Shown here: one piece after another, positions 43,747 through 52,599 of the stretch | Layout of the letters: each line of letters starts with the position of its first letter | Position numbering within the stretch: position 1 is the stretch's first letter | NCBI RefSeq assembly: GCF_008017535.1 | Contig: NZ_VRUA01000004.1 | Span: 124,001 to 188,000 of the forward strand | Direction of reading: 5' to 3' | DNA: 64,000 nt | Origin: Ottowia flava | GTDB lineage: Bacteria; Pseudomonadota; Gammaproteobacteria; Burkholderiales; Burkholderiaceae_C | Notes under the pieces: generated by a model | The model's database searches: none | What the model was told of the DNA's origin: nothing | The model's input: only the letters and a program-made list of their open reading frames with translations | Made by a program: the position numbers and the translations under genes

Positions 43747-44967
43747 TTACTTCTTGGCGACCAAGGGGCAACTGCCCTGGTCCACCGGACGGAATGCCTT
43801 GTCAGCCGGAATCTCCGCGACCTTCTTGTAGTAGTCGTACGGGCCCTTGGACTCGCTGGGCTTCTTCACCTCGAACAGGTAAGCAGGATGCAGCTTGCGA
43901 CCGTCAGCGCGGATCGTACCCTTGCCGAACAGGATGTCGTCGGTGGGCATCTCCTTCATCTTGGCGATGGCCTTGGTGCCGTCATCGGTCTTGCCTGCGT
44001 CCACGGCCTTCAGATAGTGGATCAAACCCGCGTAGACACCAGCGTGGTCAGAAGACGGGTACTTGCCGCCGTTGGCAGCCGCAAAACGCTTGCTCCAGGC
44101 GCGCGTCTGGTCATTCAGGTCCCAGTAGAAGGTTTCGGTCAGGTTCAGGCCCTGCGCCTTGTCCAGACCCAGACCATGGACGTCCGGCAGGAACACCAGA
44201 AGACCAGCCAGTTTCTGGCCACCCTTGGTGATGCCGAATTCAGACGCCTGCTTGATCGAGTTGATGGTGTCACCACCCGCATTGGCCAGGCCGATGACCT
44301 TGGCCTTGGACGATTGCGCCTGCAGCAGGAAGGACGAGAAGTCTTGCGTGTTCAGCGGCACCTTGACGCTGCCCAGCACCTTGCCCCCGGACGCCTTGAC
44401 GACCTCGGACGTATCGCGCTCCAGCGCGTGGCCGAATGCGTAGTCGGCGGTCAGGAAGAACCAGCTGTCGCCACCGTTCTTCACCACCGCACTGCCGGTG
44501 CCATGCGCCAGCATCCAGGTGTCGTACACCCAGTGCACCGTATTGGGCGAGCAGTCCTTGCCGGTCAGGTCGGACGTGCCTGCACCGGTGTTGACGTAGG
44601 CCTTGCCTTTTTCCTTGGTGACCTGGTTGATCGCCAGACCGACCGAAGAAGTCGGCACGTCGATGATCATGTCCACGCCATCGGAGTCGTACCACTTGCG
44701 GGCAATGCTGGAGCCCACGTCCGGCTTGTTCTGGTGGTCGGCCGATACGATTTCCACCTTCAGGCCAGATTTGGTGGCCTTGAGGTAATCCTCCACGGCC
44801 ATCTTGGCCGCGACGACCGAGCCCGGGCCGCCGATGTCGGCGTACAAGCCCGACATGTCGTTCATCACGCCGATCTTGACCACGTTGCCGGATATCTGAG
44901 CCTGAGCCACGCCAGCGGCCCCCACACCCATACCCGCGATCAGGGCGCACAGCAATTTGCGTTTCAT
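43747..44967 (-). CDS. Branched-chain amino-acid type ABC substrate-binding protein (LivK/LivJ family)
   Basis: A 406-residue periplasmic receptor; a signal peptide ends at VAQA (about residue 22), and the mature protein begins QISGNVVKIGVMNDMSGLYAD. AGGAGA before the ATG at 44967 fixes the start. It lies inside the liv cluster, so it is the dedicated receptor. The sequence is closer to the aromatic/amide-type binding proteins common in Burkholderiales than to E. coli LivJ, so the true ligand may not be leucine. A paralogue is at 11742-12983. Confidence 0.93.
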   Translation of the reverse strand: MKRKLLCALIAGMGVGAAGVAQAQISGNVVKIGVMNDMSGLYADIGGPGSVVAAKMAVEDYLKATKSGLKVEIVSADHQNKPDVGSSIARKWYDSDGVDMIIDVPTSSVGLAINQVTKEKGKAYVNTGAGTSDLTGKDCSPNTVHWVYDTWMLAHGTGSAVVKNGGDSWFFLTADYAFGHALERDTSEVVKASGGKVLGSVKVPLNTQDFSSFLLQAQSSKAKVIGLANAGGDTINSIKQASEFGITKGGQKLAGLLVFLPDVHGLGLDKAQGLNLTETFYWDLNDQTRAWSKRFAAANGGKYPSSDHAGVYAGLIHYLKAVDAGKTDDGTKAIAKMKEMPTDDILFGKGTIRADGRKLHPAYLFEVKKPSESKGPYDYYKKVAEIPADKAFRPVDQGSCPLVAKK

Positions 44968-45020
44968 ACAGACTTCTCCTTCAGGTAGTGGACTGTCAAC
45001 AAAAAAACGGTTTGGGGTCC

Positions 45021-45737
45021 TCACACGCCCAGGTATTCATGCAGCATGTGCATGTTGGCCTGCAGCTCTTCAGCACTGAACTCGCGCACGATCAGCCCGC
45101 GCTCCATGATGTAGAAGCGATCGGCCAGCGGCGCCGCAAAGCGGAAGTTCTGCTCCACCATCAACACCGTGAAGCCGCGCGCCCGCAACTCGCGGATCAT
45201 GCGGGCAAGGGCTTGCACGATCACCGGTGCCAGGCCTTCCGATATCTCGTCGAGCAGGAGGATCTTGGCGCCGGTGCGCAGGATGCGCCCGACTGCCAGC
45301 ATCTGCTGCTCGCCGCCCGATAGGCGCCCCCCTGGGCTGTTGCGGCGGGCCTTCAGGTTGGGGAACATGTCGTAGATTTCTTCCACGCTCATGCCGCCTT
45401 CGGCCACCTTGGGCGGCAGCATCAGATTTTCCTGGCAAGTGAGCGAGGTCATGATGCCGCGCTCTTCCGGGCAGTAGCCCACCCCCAGCCGAGCAATGTG
45501 GTGCGGCGCCATCTTCACGGTTTCGACACCGTTGATCTGGATCGAGCCGGTGCGTTTGCCCACCAGGCTCATGATGGCGCGCAGCGTGGTCGTGCGGCCA
45601 GCGCCATTGCGGCCCAGCAGGCTGACCACCTCGCCTTGGCGCACGTCGACGTTGACACCGTGCAGGATGTGCGACTCGCCGTACCAGGCGTGCACGTCCT
45701 TGATCTGGATGGCGAATGGGTTGGAGGATGTACTCAT
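45021..45737 (-). CDS. livF: Branched-chain amino-acid ABC transporter ATP-binding protein LivF
   Basis: A 238-residue ATPase. The Walker A motif reads GRNGAGRTT, with Arg48 in place of the near-invariant Lys; I recall this substitution from LivF proteins of betaproteobacteria, and the rest is intact: GYCPEERGIMTSLTCQENL (Q-loop region), LSGGEQQMLAVGRIL, LLLDEISEGLAPVIV and MVEQNFRFA. The final HMLHEYLGV is typical. ATG at 45737 is preferred over an upstream non-ATG start. It overlaps nothing and follows livG by 11 bases. Confidence 0.93.
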   Translation of the reverse strand: MSTSSNPFAIQIKDVHAWYGESHILHGVNVDVRQGEVVSLLGRNGAGRTTTLRAIMSLVGKRTGSIQINGVETVKMAPHHIARLGVGYCPEERGIMTSLTCQENLMLPPKVAEGGMSVEEIYDMFPNLKARRNSPGGRLSGGEQQMLAVGRILRTGAKILLLDEISEGLAPVIVQALARMIRELRARGFTVLMVEQNFRFAAPLADRFYIMERGLIVREFSAEELQANMHMLHEYLGV

Positions 45738-45748
45738 GATTTCTGACT

Positions 45749-46525
45749 TCAACCGTGCGCGCCCACCAGCGCTTCCTCAGCGCTGCCCATATAGGCCTCC
45801 AGCACCTGCGGATTGCGCGAAACCTCGGCGTACGGTCCTTCGGCGATCACCTGGCCAAACTGCAGCACGGTGATCATGTCGGCGATGCTGCCGACCACGC
45901 TCATGTTGTGCTCCACCATCAGCACGGTGCGGTTGGCCGCCACCTTCTTGATCAACTGCGTGACCATGTCCACGTCCTCGTGGCCCATGCCCTGCGTCGG
46001 CTCATCAAGCAGCATCAGCTTCGGGTCCATCGCCAGCGTGGTGGCGATCTCCAGCGCGCGCTTGCGGCCGTAGGGCAATTCCACGGCAGCCAGGTGGGCG
46101 TACTGCGTTAAACCCACTTCGTCGAGCAACTCCATGCACCGCGCATTGAGCTGATTCAACGAACTTTCAGGTTTCCAGAAATGAAAAGCGGTGCCGAGCG
46201 TTTGCTGCAGTGCGACACGAACGTTCTCCAGCACGCTCATGTGTGGGAATGTCGATGAGATCTGGAACGAGCGCACCACGCCGCGGCGAGCGATCTGCGC
46301 GGGCTTTTCCTTGGTGATGTCGGCACCGTCAAACAGGATCTGACCGCGCGTTGGCTCGAGGAACTTGGTCAGCAGGTTGAAGCACGTCGTCTTACCTGCA
46401 CCATTGGGACCGATCAGCGCATGAATGCTGCCGCGGCGAACCTTGAGGTTCACGTCGTTCACGGCCACAAATCCCTTGAACTCCTTGACGAGCCCGCGTG
46501 TTTCCAGAATGTTGTCCGAACTCAT
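45749..46525 (-). CDS. livG: Branched-chain amino-acid ABC transporter ATP-binding protein LivG
   Basis: A 258-residue ATPase, partner of LivF and first gene of the liv cluster. Walker A is GPNGAGKTT (normal Lys), then VVRSFQISSTFPHMSVLENV, LPYGRKRALEIATTLAMDP (a LivG-type signature variant), MLLDEPTQGMGHEDV and MVEHNMSVVGSIADMITVL. The ATG at 46525 (MSSDNILETRGLVKEF) is the likely start. With LivF carrying a Walker A Arg, LivG may supply most of the hydrolysis. Confidence 0.94.
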   Translation of the reverse strand: MSSDNILETRGLVKEFKGFVAVNDVNLKVRRGSIHALIGPNGAGKTTCFNLLTKFLEPTRGQILFDGADITKEKPAQIARRGVVRSFQISSTFPHMSVLENVRVALQQTLGTAFHFWKPESSLNQLNARCMELLDEVGLTQYAHLAAVELPYGRKRALEIATTLAMDPKLMLLDEPTQGMGHEDVDMVTQLIKKVAANRTVLMVEHNMSVVGSIADMITVLQFGQVIAEGPYAEVSRNPQVLEAYMGSAEEALVGAHG

Positions 46526-46867
46526 GTGGCTCGACGCACCCAATAGATTGAAAAACGGGCGGATTATGCGTTGCGCACTGCAGCATGCCGATAGGGGTTT
46601 TCACTCGTCAAATCAACCGCTTGCAACGGGAACTTCCCACACCGCCGACGTGGGGATGCGAAAGCTGACGCCGGTCTTGCAACAGACGCAGCCATCGATT
46701 TTCTTCTGTGCTCCATGCCCCCGACCGTGTCACCAAGCGCCCCAGCGTGAAGTCGTCGACGACAGACCAACACACTGCCTGGGCGCACACAGCAAATGCT
46801 TCATTTTTCATAGCATTCAGCGCTTTCTACAGGCCGCACAGACGCTAAAAATGCTTCAAAATGTTGG
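46526..46867. other. Gap upstream of livG; promoter region with a degenerate repeat
   Basis: The 342 bases between livG and the glutamate synthase-like gene contain no gene I can support. Near 46805-46865 an AT-richer patch (CATTTTTCATAGCATTCAGC, then GCTTTCTACAGGCCG and GCTAAAAATGCTTCAAAATG) resembles a variant of the dispersed repeat. The liv promoter must lie in the right part of livG's leader; no clear -35/-10 pair stands out. Confidence 0.45.
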
Positions 46868-48802
46868 TTACCGATCACGCATCGGATCGTCCGCTGACTG
46901 GCCGTCTGCAAGGGCTGGCGCAGTCGCTGCGGTGTGCGCATCTGACGCGTTCCATGTGGAAGGCACCTCGGTCGGCGAGGGCGGCGCGGCGATCGGCGCT
47001 GGGGCCTGCTTCGGCGTCACCGGCGTGGCGCTGCGCGCTGGCGATCCACCCTGCCGCTGCAACTGGCGCGCCACTTCGGCCGCCGATGCCGGCGCGTTGC
47101 TCTTGCGGTGCGCCGATCCGTCGCGCAGGTCGCGCGGCGCCTCGCTCTCTGATGGCTGCTGGGGAGCAAAGCTGTGTGCGCTGGCCAGCGGCCAGTACAG
47201 CCGGAACACGTTGGGCAGGTGCGCAAGATCGGCCAGGATGGCGCCGGGCGCTACCTGCGGCATGAGCGATGACAGCAGCCGCACCTCGGCGTCGTCGATG
47301 CGGCGCACGATGTGGTGGGTGGTCACTTCGTCGGTGTGCTTGAGCCCAGCCGCCTGCAGCAGTTCCTTGAGCGCGTGCATCGTGTTGGCGTGGTACTGCG
47401 CTACGCGCGGCGCCTTGTCCGCGACCACCAACGCGCGCTGGCGCATCGGGTCCTGCGTGGTCACGCCGGTAGGACAGCGTCCGGTGTGGCAGGTCTGCGC
47501 CTGCAGGCAACCCACGGCCATCATGAAGGCGCGGCCCGAATTGCACCAATCGGCTCCCAGCGCCAGCATGCGCGCGATGTCAAAGGAGTTGGTGACCTTG
47601 CCCGCGCAGCCCACCCTGATGCGCTCGCGCAAGCCCACGCCGACCAGCGTGTTGTGCACCAGACGCAGCCCTTCCTGAAGCGGCGTACCCACGTGGTCGG
47701 TGAATTCCACCGGCGCCGCTCCGGTGCCGCCTTCTGCGCCATCGACAACGATGAAGTCGGGCGTGATGTCGGTTTCGAGCATGGCCTTGACGATGGCAAA
47801 CCATTCCCAGGGGTGGCCAATGCAGAGCTTGAAACCGGTGGGCTTGCCGCCTGAGAGGTCACGCAGTCGGGCCACAAATTGCATCAACTCGACAGGCGTC
47901 GTGAACGCGCTGTGCGCCGAGGGCGAGATGCAGTCCACCCCCACCGGCACACCGCGCGCCGCCGCGATCTCGGGCGTGACCTTGGCCCCCGGTAACACGC
48001 CGCCATGGCCCGGCTTGGCGCCCTGGCTGAGCTTGATTTCGACCATCTTCACCTGCGCGTCGCGCGCCTGTTCGGCAAAGCGCTCGGGGCTGAACGTGCC
48101 ATCCGGGTTGCGGCAGCCGAAGTAGCCCGACCCAATCTCCCAGATCAGATCCCCGCCGTGCACGCGGTGGTACTGCGAAATGCTGCCCTCGCCCGTATCG
48201 TGCGCAAAGCCGCCGATCTTGGCGCCCTGATTCAAGGCCAGGATGGCATTGGCCGACAGCGCGCCGAAGCTCATGGCAGAGATGTTGAACACGCTGGTGC
48301 TGTAAGGCTGCGTGCACGGGGCAACCCCCTCGCGCGCACCGCCCGGCTGGCCGCCGATCCAGATGCGGAAATCGTGCGATTCGATGCGTGTCGGGTGCAG
48401 CGAATGGTTGACCCATTCGTAGCCCTCGGCGCCCACATCCAGTTGCGTGCCGAAGGGCCGGTTGTCCGGGTCGCCCTTGGCGCGCTGGTAGACGATGGAG
48501 CGCTGCGCGCGCGAGAACGGTTGCGCCTCGGTGTCGCTTTCGATGAAGTACTGGCGGATTTCGGGCCGAATGAACTCGAGCGCGAAGCGCAGATGCCCCA
48601 GGATCGGGTAGTTGCGCAGGATGGCGTGGCGCGTCTGCTGAAGGTCGTAAATGCCGACACCGATCAACGCCAGCGCCAGCAGGAACCACAGCAGCCCGGT
48701 GCCGAACGCGATCATGGAAAACAGGCTCAGCACGGCCACCAGCGCGCACAAGGCCAGCGTGCTGTAGCGCACGGTGTTGGTGAAGGTGATGTTGGGCGTC
48801 AC
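46868..48802 (-). CDS. Membrane-anchored FMN-binding glutamate synthase family protein
   Basis: A 644-residue protein related to the FMN/iron-sulfur half of glutamate synthase. Two N-terminal spans (residues 12-52) anchor it. The TIM-barrel domain (about 100-500) has FNISAMSFGALSANAI, KLSQGAKPGHGG, ISPSAHSAF, VDGAEGGTGAAP and the [3Fe-4S] cysteines C432, C438 and C443 in GCLQAQTCHTGRCPTGV. It lacks the amidotransferase domain, so its reaction is unknown; it is not a complete GOGAT. The last 100 residues are Pro/Ala/Ser-rich and look disordered, longer than I expect for the family. Confidence 0.88.
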   Translation of the reverse strand: MTPNITFTNTVRYSTLALCALVAVLSLFSMIAFGTGLLWFLLALALIGVGIYDLQQTRHAILRNYPILGHLRFALEFIRPEIRQYFIESDTEAQPFSRAQRSIVYQRAKGDPDNRPFGTQLDVGAEGYEWVNHSLHPTRIESHDFRIWIGGQPGGAREGVAPCTQPYSTSVFNISAMSFGALSANAILALNQGAKIGGFAHDTGEGSISQYHRVHGGDLIWEIGSGYFGCRNPDGTFSPERFAEQARDAQVKMVEIKLSQGAKPGHGGVLPGAKVTPEIAAARGVPVGVDCISPSAHSAFTTPVELMQFVARLRDLSGGKPTGFKLCIGHPWEWFAIVKAMLETDITPDFIVVDGAEGGTGAAPVEFTDHVGTPLQEGLRLVHNTLVGVGLRERIRVGCAGKVTNSFDIARMLALGADWCNSGRAFMMAVGCLQAQTCHTGRCPTGVTTQDPMRQRALVVADKAPRVAQYHANTMHALKELLQAAGLKHTDEVTTHHIVRRIDDAEVRLLSSLMPQVAPGAILADLAHLPNVFRLYWPLASAHSFAPQQPSESEAPRDLRDGSAHRKSNAPASAAEVARQLQRQGGSPARSATPVTPKQAPAPIAAPPSPTEVPSTWNASDAHTAATAPALADGQSADDPMRDR

Positions 48803-49047
48803 AGGCGCTCCAAGGTTGGCTGGATAGCAGGACAGGTGGGAACCGCTTTTCAGGGCCCGGTGATGACGCGCCAGAAGAACCGATGCCGACCCGGGCGCCG
48901 ACGCATCTTACCTACCGCGTGTGACGCTGCCGCCAAGCATCCCGCGCACTGGATGAATCGACATACCGCATTTGTGGGATAGGCGCCGTTGCGTAGGCGT
49001 GGCCGAATACCCCAGAGAGACATTGTGTCGCTCTCAGGAACTTTTAC

Positions 49048-50703
49048 TTGCAACTCGCCGGGAGATATTTCATACCCAAGCCCGCCCTCCACCATCTGCT
49101 GTCACTCACTGCCGCCGCCGCACTTGGCCTGAGCGCCTGCGGTGGCGGCGACGACAACGACGACCCGTCGCCGCCCCCCGCCCCGGAAGCCAACACGCTG
49201 ACCGGTCAAGTCGCCCGCTCCGGCGCGCTCAAGAACGTCGTGGTCTGTCTTGATTTGAACGCCAACAAGGCGTGCGACGCCGACGAACCAGCTTCTGGCC
49301 CGACCGGCGCGGACGGCAAGTACACGGTCAAGTACGACCCGACCAAGGTCACGCCAACCGCCCTGACTGCCGCCGCTTTGATTGCCCAGGTCAAGGCCGG
49401 TGACGCAGCGGCTGCTACCACGGCCATCGACGCTGACTTTCCTACCGCAGCGGCCACCACCGCGGACTACGTTTTGACGCGTCCCGCCGGCACCGGCGGC
49501 GCGATCAACCCGCTGACCACGCTGGTGACTGTGGGCATGGCCGGCGGCATGACCGAAGCCGTGGCGCGCGAGAACGTGGCCATTCAGCTGGGCATTGCCG
49601 TCGCCAAGATCGACAACTATCAGGACGATCCGCCTCAGGATCCCAACAAGGTGCAGGACACCGCGAGGTTGGCCGCGGCCTTCACCTCGTCAGCCATCCG
49701 CGTCAAAGCACCCTTGCGAGTCGCGGATCAAAAAGCCGCCGCGTCGGAGTCGCTCGGCGATTTGACGTCGCTGGTTTACACGGACGCAGCCAATTACGCC
49801 TACAGCCAAAATCTCGATCTGCAAAAGACTGTCAACACGACCGAAACCCGGTCTCGCACCTTGTACAAGTGGGTCAAAGCGGGTGCGCTCAATTCGGACC
49901 CGTTTGACACGGCCTACCTCACAGCCACCGGGTGGACCATTTGCCGTACCAACGTTCCGTTTGTGGGAACGGCGGGGAACCCCAACAGAGGCACCAACTG
50001 TGGCGCAGACACATCCATGACCTTTCGGATGAATCCGACCGACTTGGGGGGCAAGGTCATGAAGAATGTGGTCACTGAGATGGCCAGCGGTCTGGGCAAC
50101 ACCATCAACGTTGGCGCCGGCTCCGCTTCAGCCTTGGCCAGCGCGGTTGGAGAGGCCCAGTTTCCTGCCGCAAGCACTTCAACCCTGCGCATCAGGATGA
50201 AGCTCAATACCCCCGTCTACACCGTTTTCGGCAATGGCTTCGACCGCAAGACCGCAACGCAGCTGGAACAGCTCATCCCCATCCGGCAAGCCAGCACGGT
50301 CAATCTTTCCACCGGTAGCGGCATGCTCAGCCTCGGCGCCTTGGAAAACGACAAACGCAACCTGCGCGTCTCGTTTACGAGCACCGCCACAGCAGCGACC
50401 GGGCCGGTGCAGTACTACGGTTGCGATTTGACCGACGGAGTGAATCCGTCCAACTGCACGGTACTCAATACGGGCACCTACACGATTTCGACTGAAAACG
50501 GTGTGCGGCTCATGCGCTTCGAAGGTCACCCCGTGACGTTCATGAACCACATCCGCGGCTACACCGAATTCGACTGGGGCAATGGCGACAAGCAGATTTT
50601 CGGGTTCCGCCAACTCAAGCCGTCACAAAACGCGCGAACGTCTTACGCGAACCGCATCAACGCCACGGGGTGGGCAGCCATGGCAGCGCAGCTGGGTATC
50701 TGA
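49048..50703 (+). CDS. Large predicted lipoprotein of unknown function
   Basis: A 551-residue exported protein with a lipobox LSAC (lipidated Cys31) followed by GGGDDNDD, which suggests outer-membrane sorting, and a Pro-rich tether. The next segment (TLTGQVARSGALKNVVVCLDLNANKACDADEPASG...DGKYTV) resembles a carboxypeptidase-regulatory/SdrD-B-like repeat with Asp-rich loops, possibly calcium-binding. The remainder is Thr/Ala-rich with about six Cys and no family I know. It starts with TTG after AGGA. It is followed by a second small lipoprotein gene. Confidence 0.7.
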   Translation: MQLAGRYFIPKPALHHLLSLTAAAALGLSACGGGDDNDDPSPPPAPEANTLTGQVARSGALKNVVVCLDLNANKACDADEPASGPTGADGKYTVKYDPTKVTPTALTAAALIAQVKAGDAAAATTAIDADFPTAAATTADYVLTRPAGTGGAINPLTTLVTVGMAGGMTEAVARENVAIQLGIAVAKIDNYQDDPPQDPNKVQDTARLAAAFTSSAIRVKAPLRVADQKAAASESLGDLTSLVYTDAANYAYSQNLDLQKTVNTTETRSRTLYKWVKAGALNSDPFDTAYLTATGWTICRTNVPFVGTAGNPNRGTNCGADTSMTFRMNPTDLGGKVMKNVVTEMASGLGNTINVGAGSASALASAVGEAQFPAASTSTLRIRMKLNTPVYTVFGNGFDRKTATQLEQLIPIRQASTVNLSTGSGMLSLGALENDKRNLRVSFTSTATAATGPVQYYGCDLTDGVNPSNCTVLNTGTYTISTENGVRLMRFEGHPVTFMNHIRGYTEFDWGNGDKQIFGFRQLKPSQNARTSYANRINATGWAAMAAQLGI

Positions 50704-50797
50704 CAAATCACCTGAGACCGACGTTGTCCCCGTGGGGCGCGCCCGTCCACCCCAATCGCCCGGCAAACCACGCTTTCCAACTGGAATGGAGACTCAC

Positions 50798-51175
50798 ATG
50801 ACGTACCGTTTTTCTTACCCATTGGCCGCCCTCGCCGTGGTGCTCGTTTCGGCTTGCGCATCGACGCCGCCCGCGTCTGATTTCCCTGCCGGCGTACGCA
50901 CGCCGACGAAGGCCGAAGTCGCCAACGCGGTCAAAGGCAAGTCGTTCAACTTCGCCACCGGCAACATCCGCACCGACTACGGCGCTGCAAGCAACGACGT
51001 CACGGCCTACTTTTCAGGCCGGTCAGAAAAAGGCACCTGGCGTGCCGAGGACGGCCGCATCTGCTTCGAGTTCAAGACCATCGCGTCGACCTGCAACGAA
51101 GTGCGACTGCTCGGCAGCGACATTTACCTGAAGCGCGACAACGGCCAGGTCACGCAGCTGGTGCCACGGACGTAG
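50798..51175 (+). CDS. Small predicted lipoprotein, possibly DUF995-like
   Basis: A 125-residue protein with lipobox LVSAC (Cys20). The conserved-looking core FNFATGNIRTDYGAAS, GTWRAEDGRICFEFKTIASTCNEVRLLGSDIYLKRDNG resembles small secreted proteins of the DUF995 type (beta-rich, GTW...DGRIC motif). The assignment is by pattern only. GGAGA eight bases before the ATG supports the start. It may form an operon with the large lipoprotein 94 bases upstream. Confidence 0.65.
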   Translation: MTYRFSYPLAALAVVLVSACASTPPASDFPAGVRTPTKAEVANAVKGKSFNFATGNIRTDYGAASNDVTAYFSGRSEKGTWRAEDGRICFEFKTIASTCNEVRLLGSDIYLKRDNGQVTQLVPRT

Positions 51176-51181
51176 CCTGAG

Positions 51182-51721
51182 TCAGGCCGTGGGCTGCCCG
51201 GCGCAGCGGAGCAGCCCGGCCAGCGCATGGCACACGGTCTGCGCGCGCACGGCGGCGCGGTCGCCGTCGAAGCGGACGCATTCACTCTCGGTCCGATCGG
51301 CGACACACCAGCCGAACCACACGGTGCCCACCGGCTTGTCGGCGCTGCCGCCGCCCGGGCCGGCCACGCCGGTCACGGCAACCGCCGTCTGGGCGCGCGA
51401 ATGGCGCACGGCGCCCTCAGCCATGGCCCGCACGACCGCCTCACTCACCGCGCCGTGGCGCGCAATCAGCTCGGCGGGCACCCCCAGCAACTCGGTCTTG
51501 GCGGCGTTGCTGTAGCTGACGAAGCCGCGCTCAAACCAGTCGCTGCTGCCCGCCAGGTCGGTGCAGGCGCCCGCGATCAGGCCACCGGTGCAGCTCTCGG
51601 CCGTGGCGAGCATCCAGCCGGCGGCGCGCAGGCGTTCGGCCAGCTTCAGGACCAAATCGGCCTGCAATGACCGCCCACCGGGCGCAGCCAGCTCTTGTTT
51701 TGAGAGCGATGGTTTCACCAT
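51182..51721 (-). CDS. pncC: Nicotinamide-nucleotide amidohydrolase PncC (CinA C-terminal family)
   Basis: A 179-residue stand-alone CinA C-terminal domain that hydrolyses NMN to NaMN in NAD recycling. [43 protein letters not shown] and the [17 protein letters not shown] segment are diagnostic. The start at 51721 overlaps the pgpA stop by seven bases, so the two are coupled as in the common pgpA-cinA arrangement. Confidence 0.94.
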   Translation of the reverse strand: MVKPSLSKQELAAPGGRSLQADLVLKLAERLRAAGWMLATAESCTGGLIAGACTDLAGSSDWFERGFVSYSNAAKTELLGVPAELIARHGAVSEAVVRAMAEGAVRHSRAQTAVAVTGVAGPGGGSADKPVGTVWFGWCVADRTESECVRFDGDRAAVRAQTVCHALAGLLRCAGQPTA

Positions 51722-52356
51722 GCGCGCCACACTGCGATCACGAACAGCGTGCAGAACGCCGCCACCAGGTCGTCCAAAACAATGCCCCAGCCCCCCTTCC
51801 AGCCGCGCGCGCCGTGCAGCAGGCGATCGGCCCAGCCCACGGGGCCGGGCTTGGCCGCGTCGAAGTAGCGAAAAAGCGCGAACGCGGCGCATTGCGCGCC
51901 GAACGAGGCCGGCGAAATCAGCCACAGCACGATCCAGAAAGCCACCACTTCGTCCACGACGATCGCCCCCGGATCGGCGGTGCGCAGGTGTCGCGCAGTC
52001 ACCGTGGCCGCCCACCATGCCAAGGGCACGCCGAGCGCAACAACCACCGCCTGCGCCGTGGGACTGAGGCCGCTCAGGAGCAGCGCCCACACCAGCCAAG
52101 CCCAGAGCGTGCCCACCGTGCCCGCCGCGAAGGGCGACAGCCCCGCGCCGAACGCGAGCGCGATCCAATGCGCCGGGTGCGCACGCATGAAGCGCGCCGA
52201 CGGCCGCACGCTGGCTGCGGGCGATGGCCCACCAGGGTCGCCCATCGGTTCCAGCACGGCGGGTTGCGTGGGTGACGGGGCGCTCGCAGGCTCAGGCGGC
52301 AGGGGGCGTGAGGTCACGTCCTGCACGTCATCGCGCGGGGTGTTGGCCAGGCTCAT
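51715..52356 (-). CDS. pgpA: Phosphatidylglycerophosphatase A
   Basis: A membrane phosphatase making phosphatidylglycerol from its phosphate. Motifs [50 protein letters not shown] and [10 protein letters not shown] are conserved. The 213-residue reading from 52356 has a Pro-rich N-terminal extension of about 55 residues; the Met in [17 protein letters not shown] is an alternative start giving the usual length. thiL, which commonly precedes pgpA, is not here. Confidence 0.92.
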   Translation of the reverse strand: MSLANTPRDDVQDVTSRPLPPEPASAPSPTQPAVLEPMGDPGGPSPAASVRPSARFMRAHPAHWIALAFGAGLSPFAAGTVGTLWAWLVWALLLSGLSPTAQAVVVALGVPLAWWAATVTARHLRTADPGAIVVDEVVAFWIVLWLISPASFGAQCAAFALFRYFDAAKPGPVGWADRLLHGARGWKGGWGIVLDDLVAAFCTLFVIAVWRAW

Positions 52357-52513
52357 GCTGCCCCCCCCGCGGCAACGCACAGGAGAGCAAGGCCAGGGCA
52401 GGAAATCAACATGCGGCGCATTCCAGACGGTGAGCCCCGCATTGTGCCGAACGCTCATGGCGTGCTGGCAAGACGGAACGCGCGCCTCAGAAACAAATGT
52501 TTTTGGTCATTCG

Positions 52514-52554
52514 CCTTACAGCCACCTGCGCTAACAGCTATTCAATCAATAGCA
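52514..52554 (-). repeat. Dispersed repeat, diverged copy between pgpA and the GST gene
   Basis: On the minus strand TGCTATTGATTGAATAGCTG, then TTAGCGCAGGTGGCTGTAAG matches the TAGCTGcTtGCGCAGaTGGcTGTA core; the distal half is lost. It lies in a 243-base gap that holds no gene. Confidence 0.7.
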
Positions 52555-52599
52555 ATCATCGCGCATCACCTACCCGCCACGGCGCCAGACCGGCGTCGA

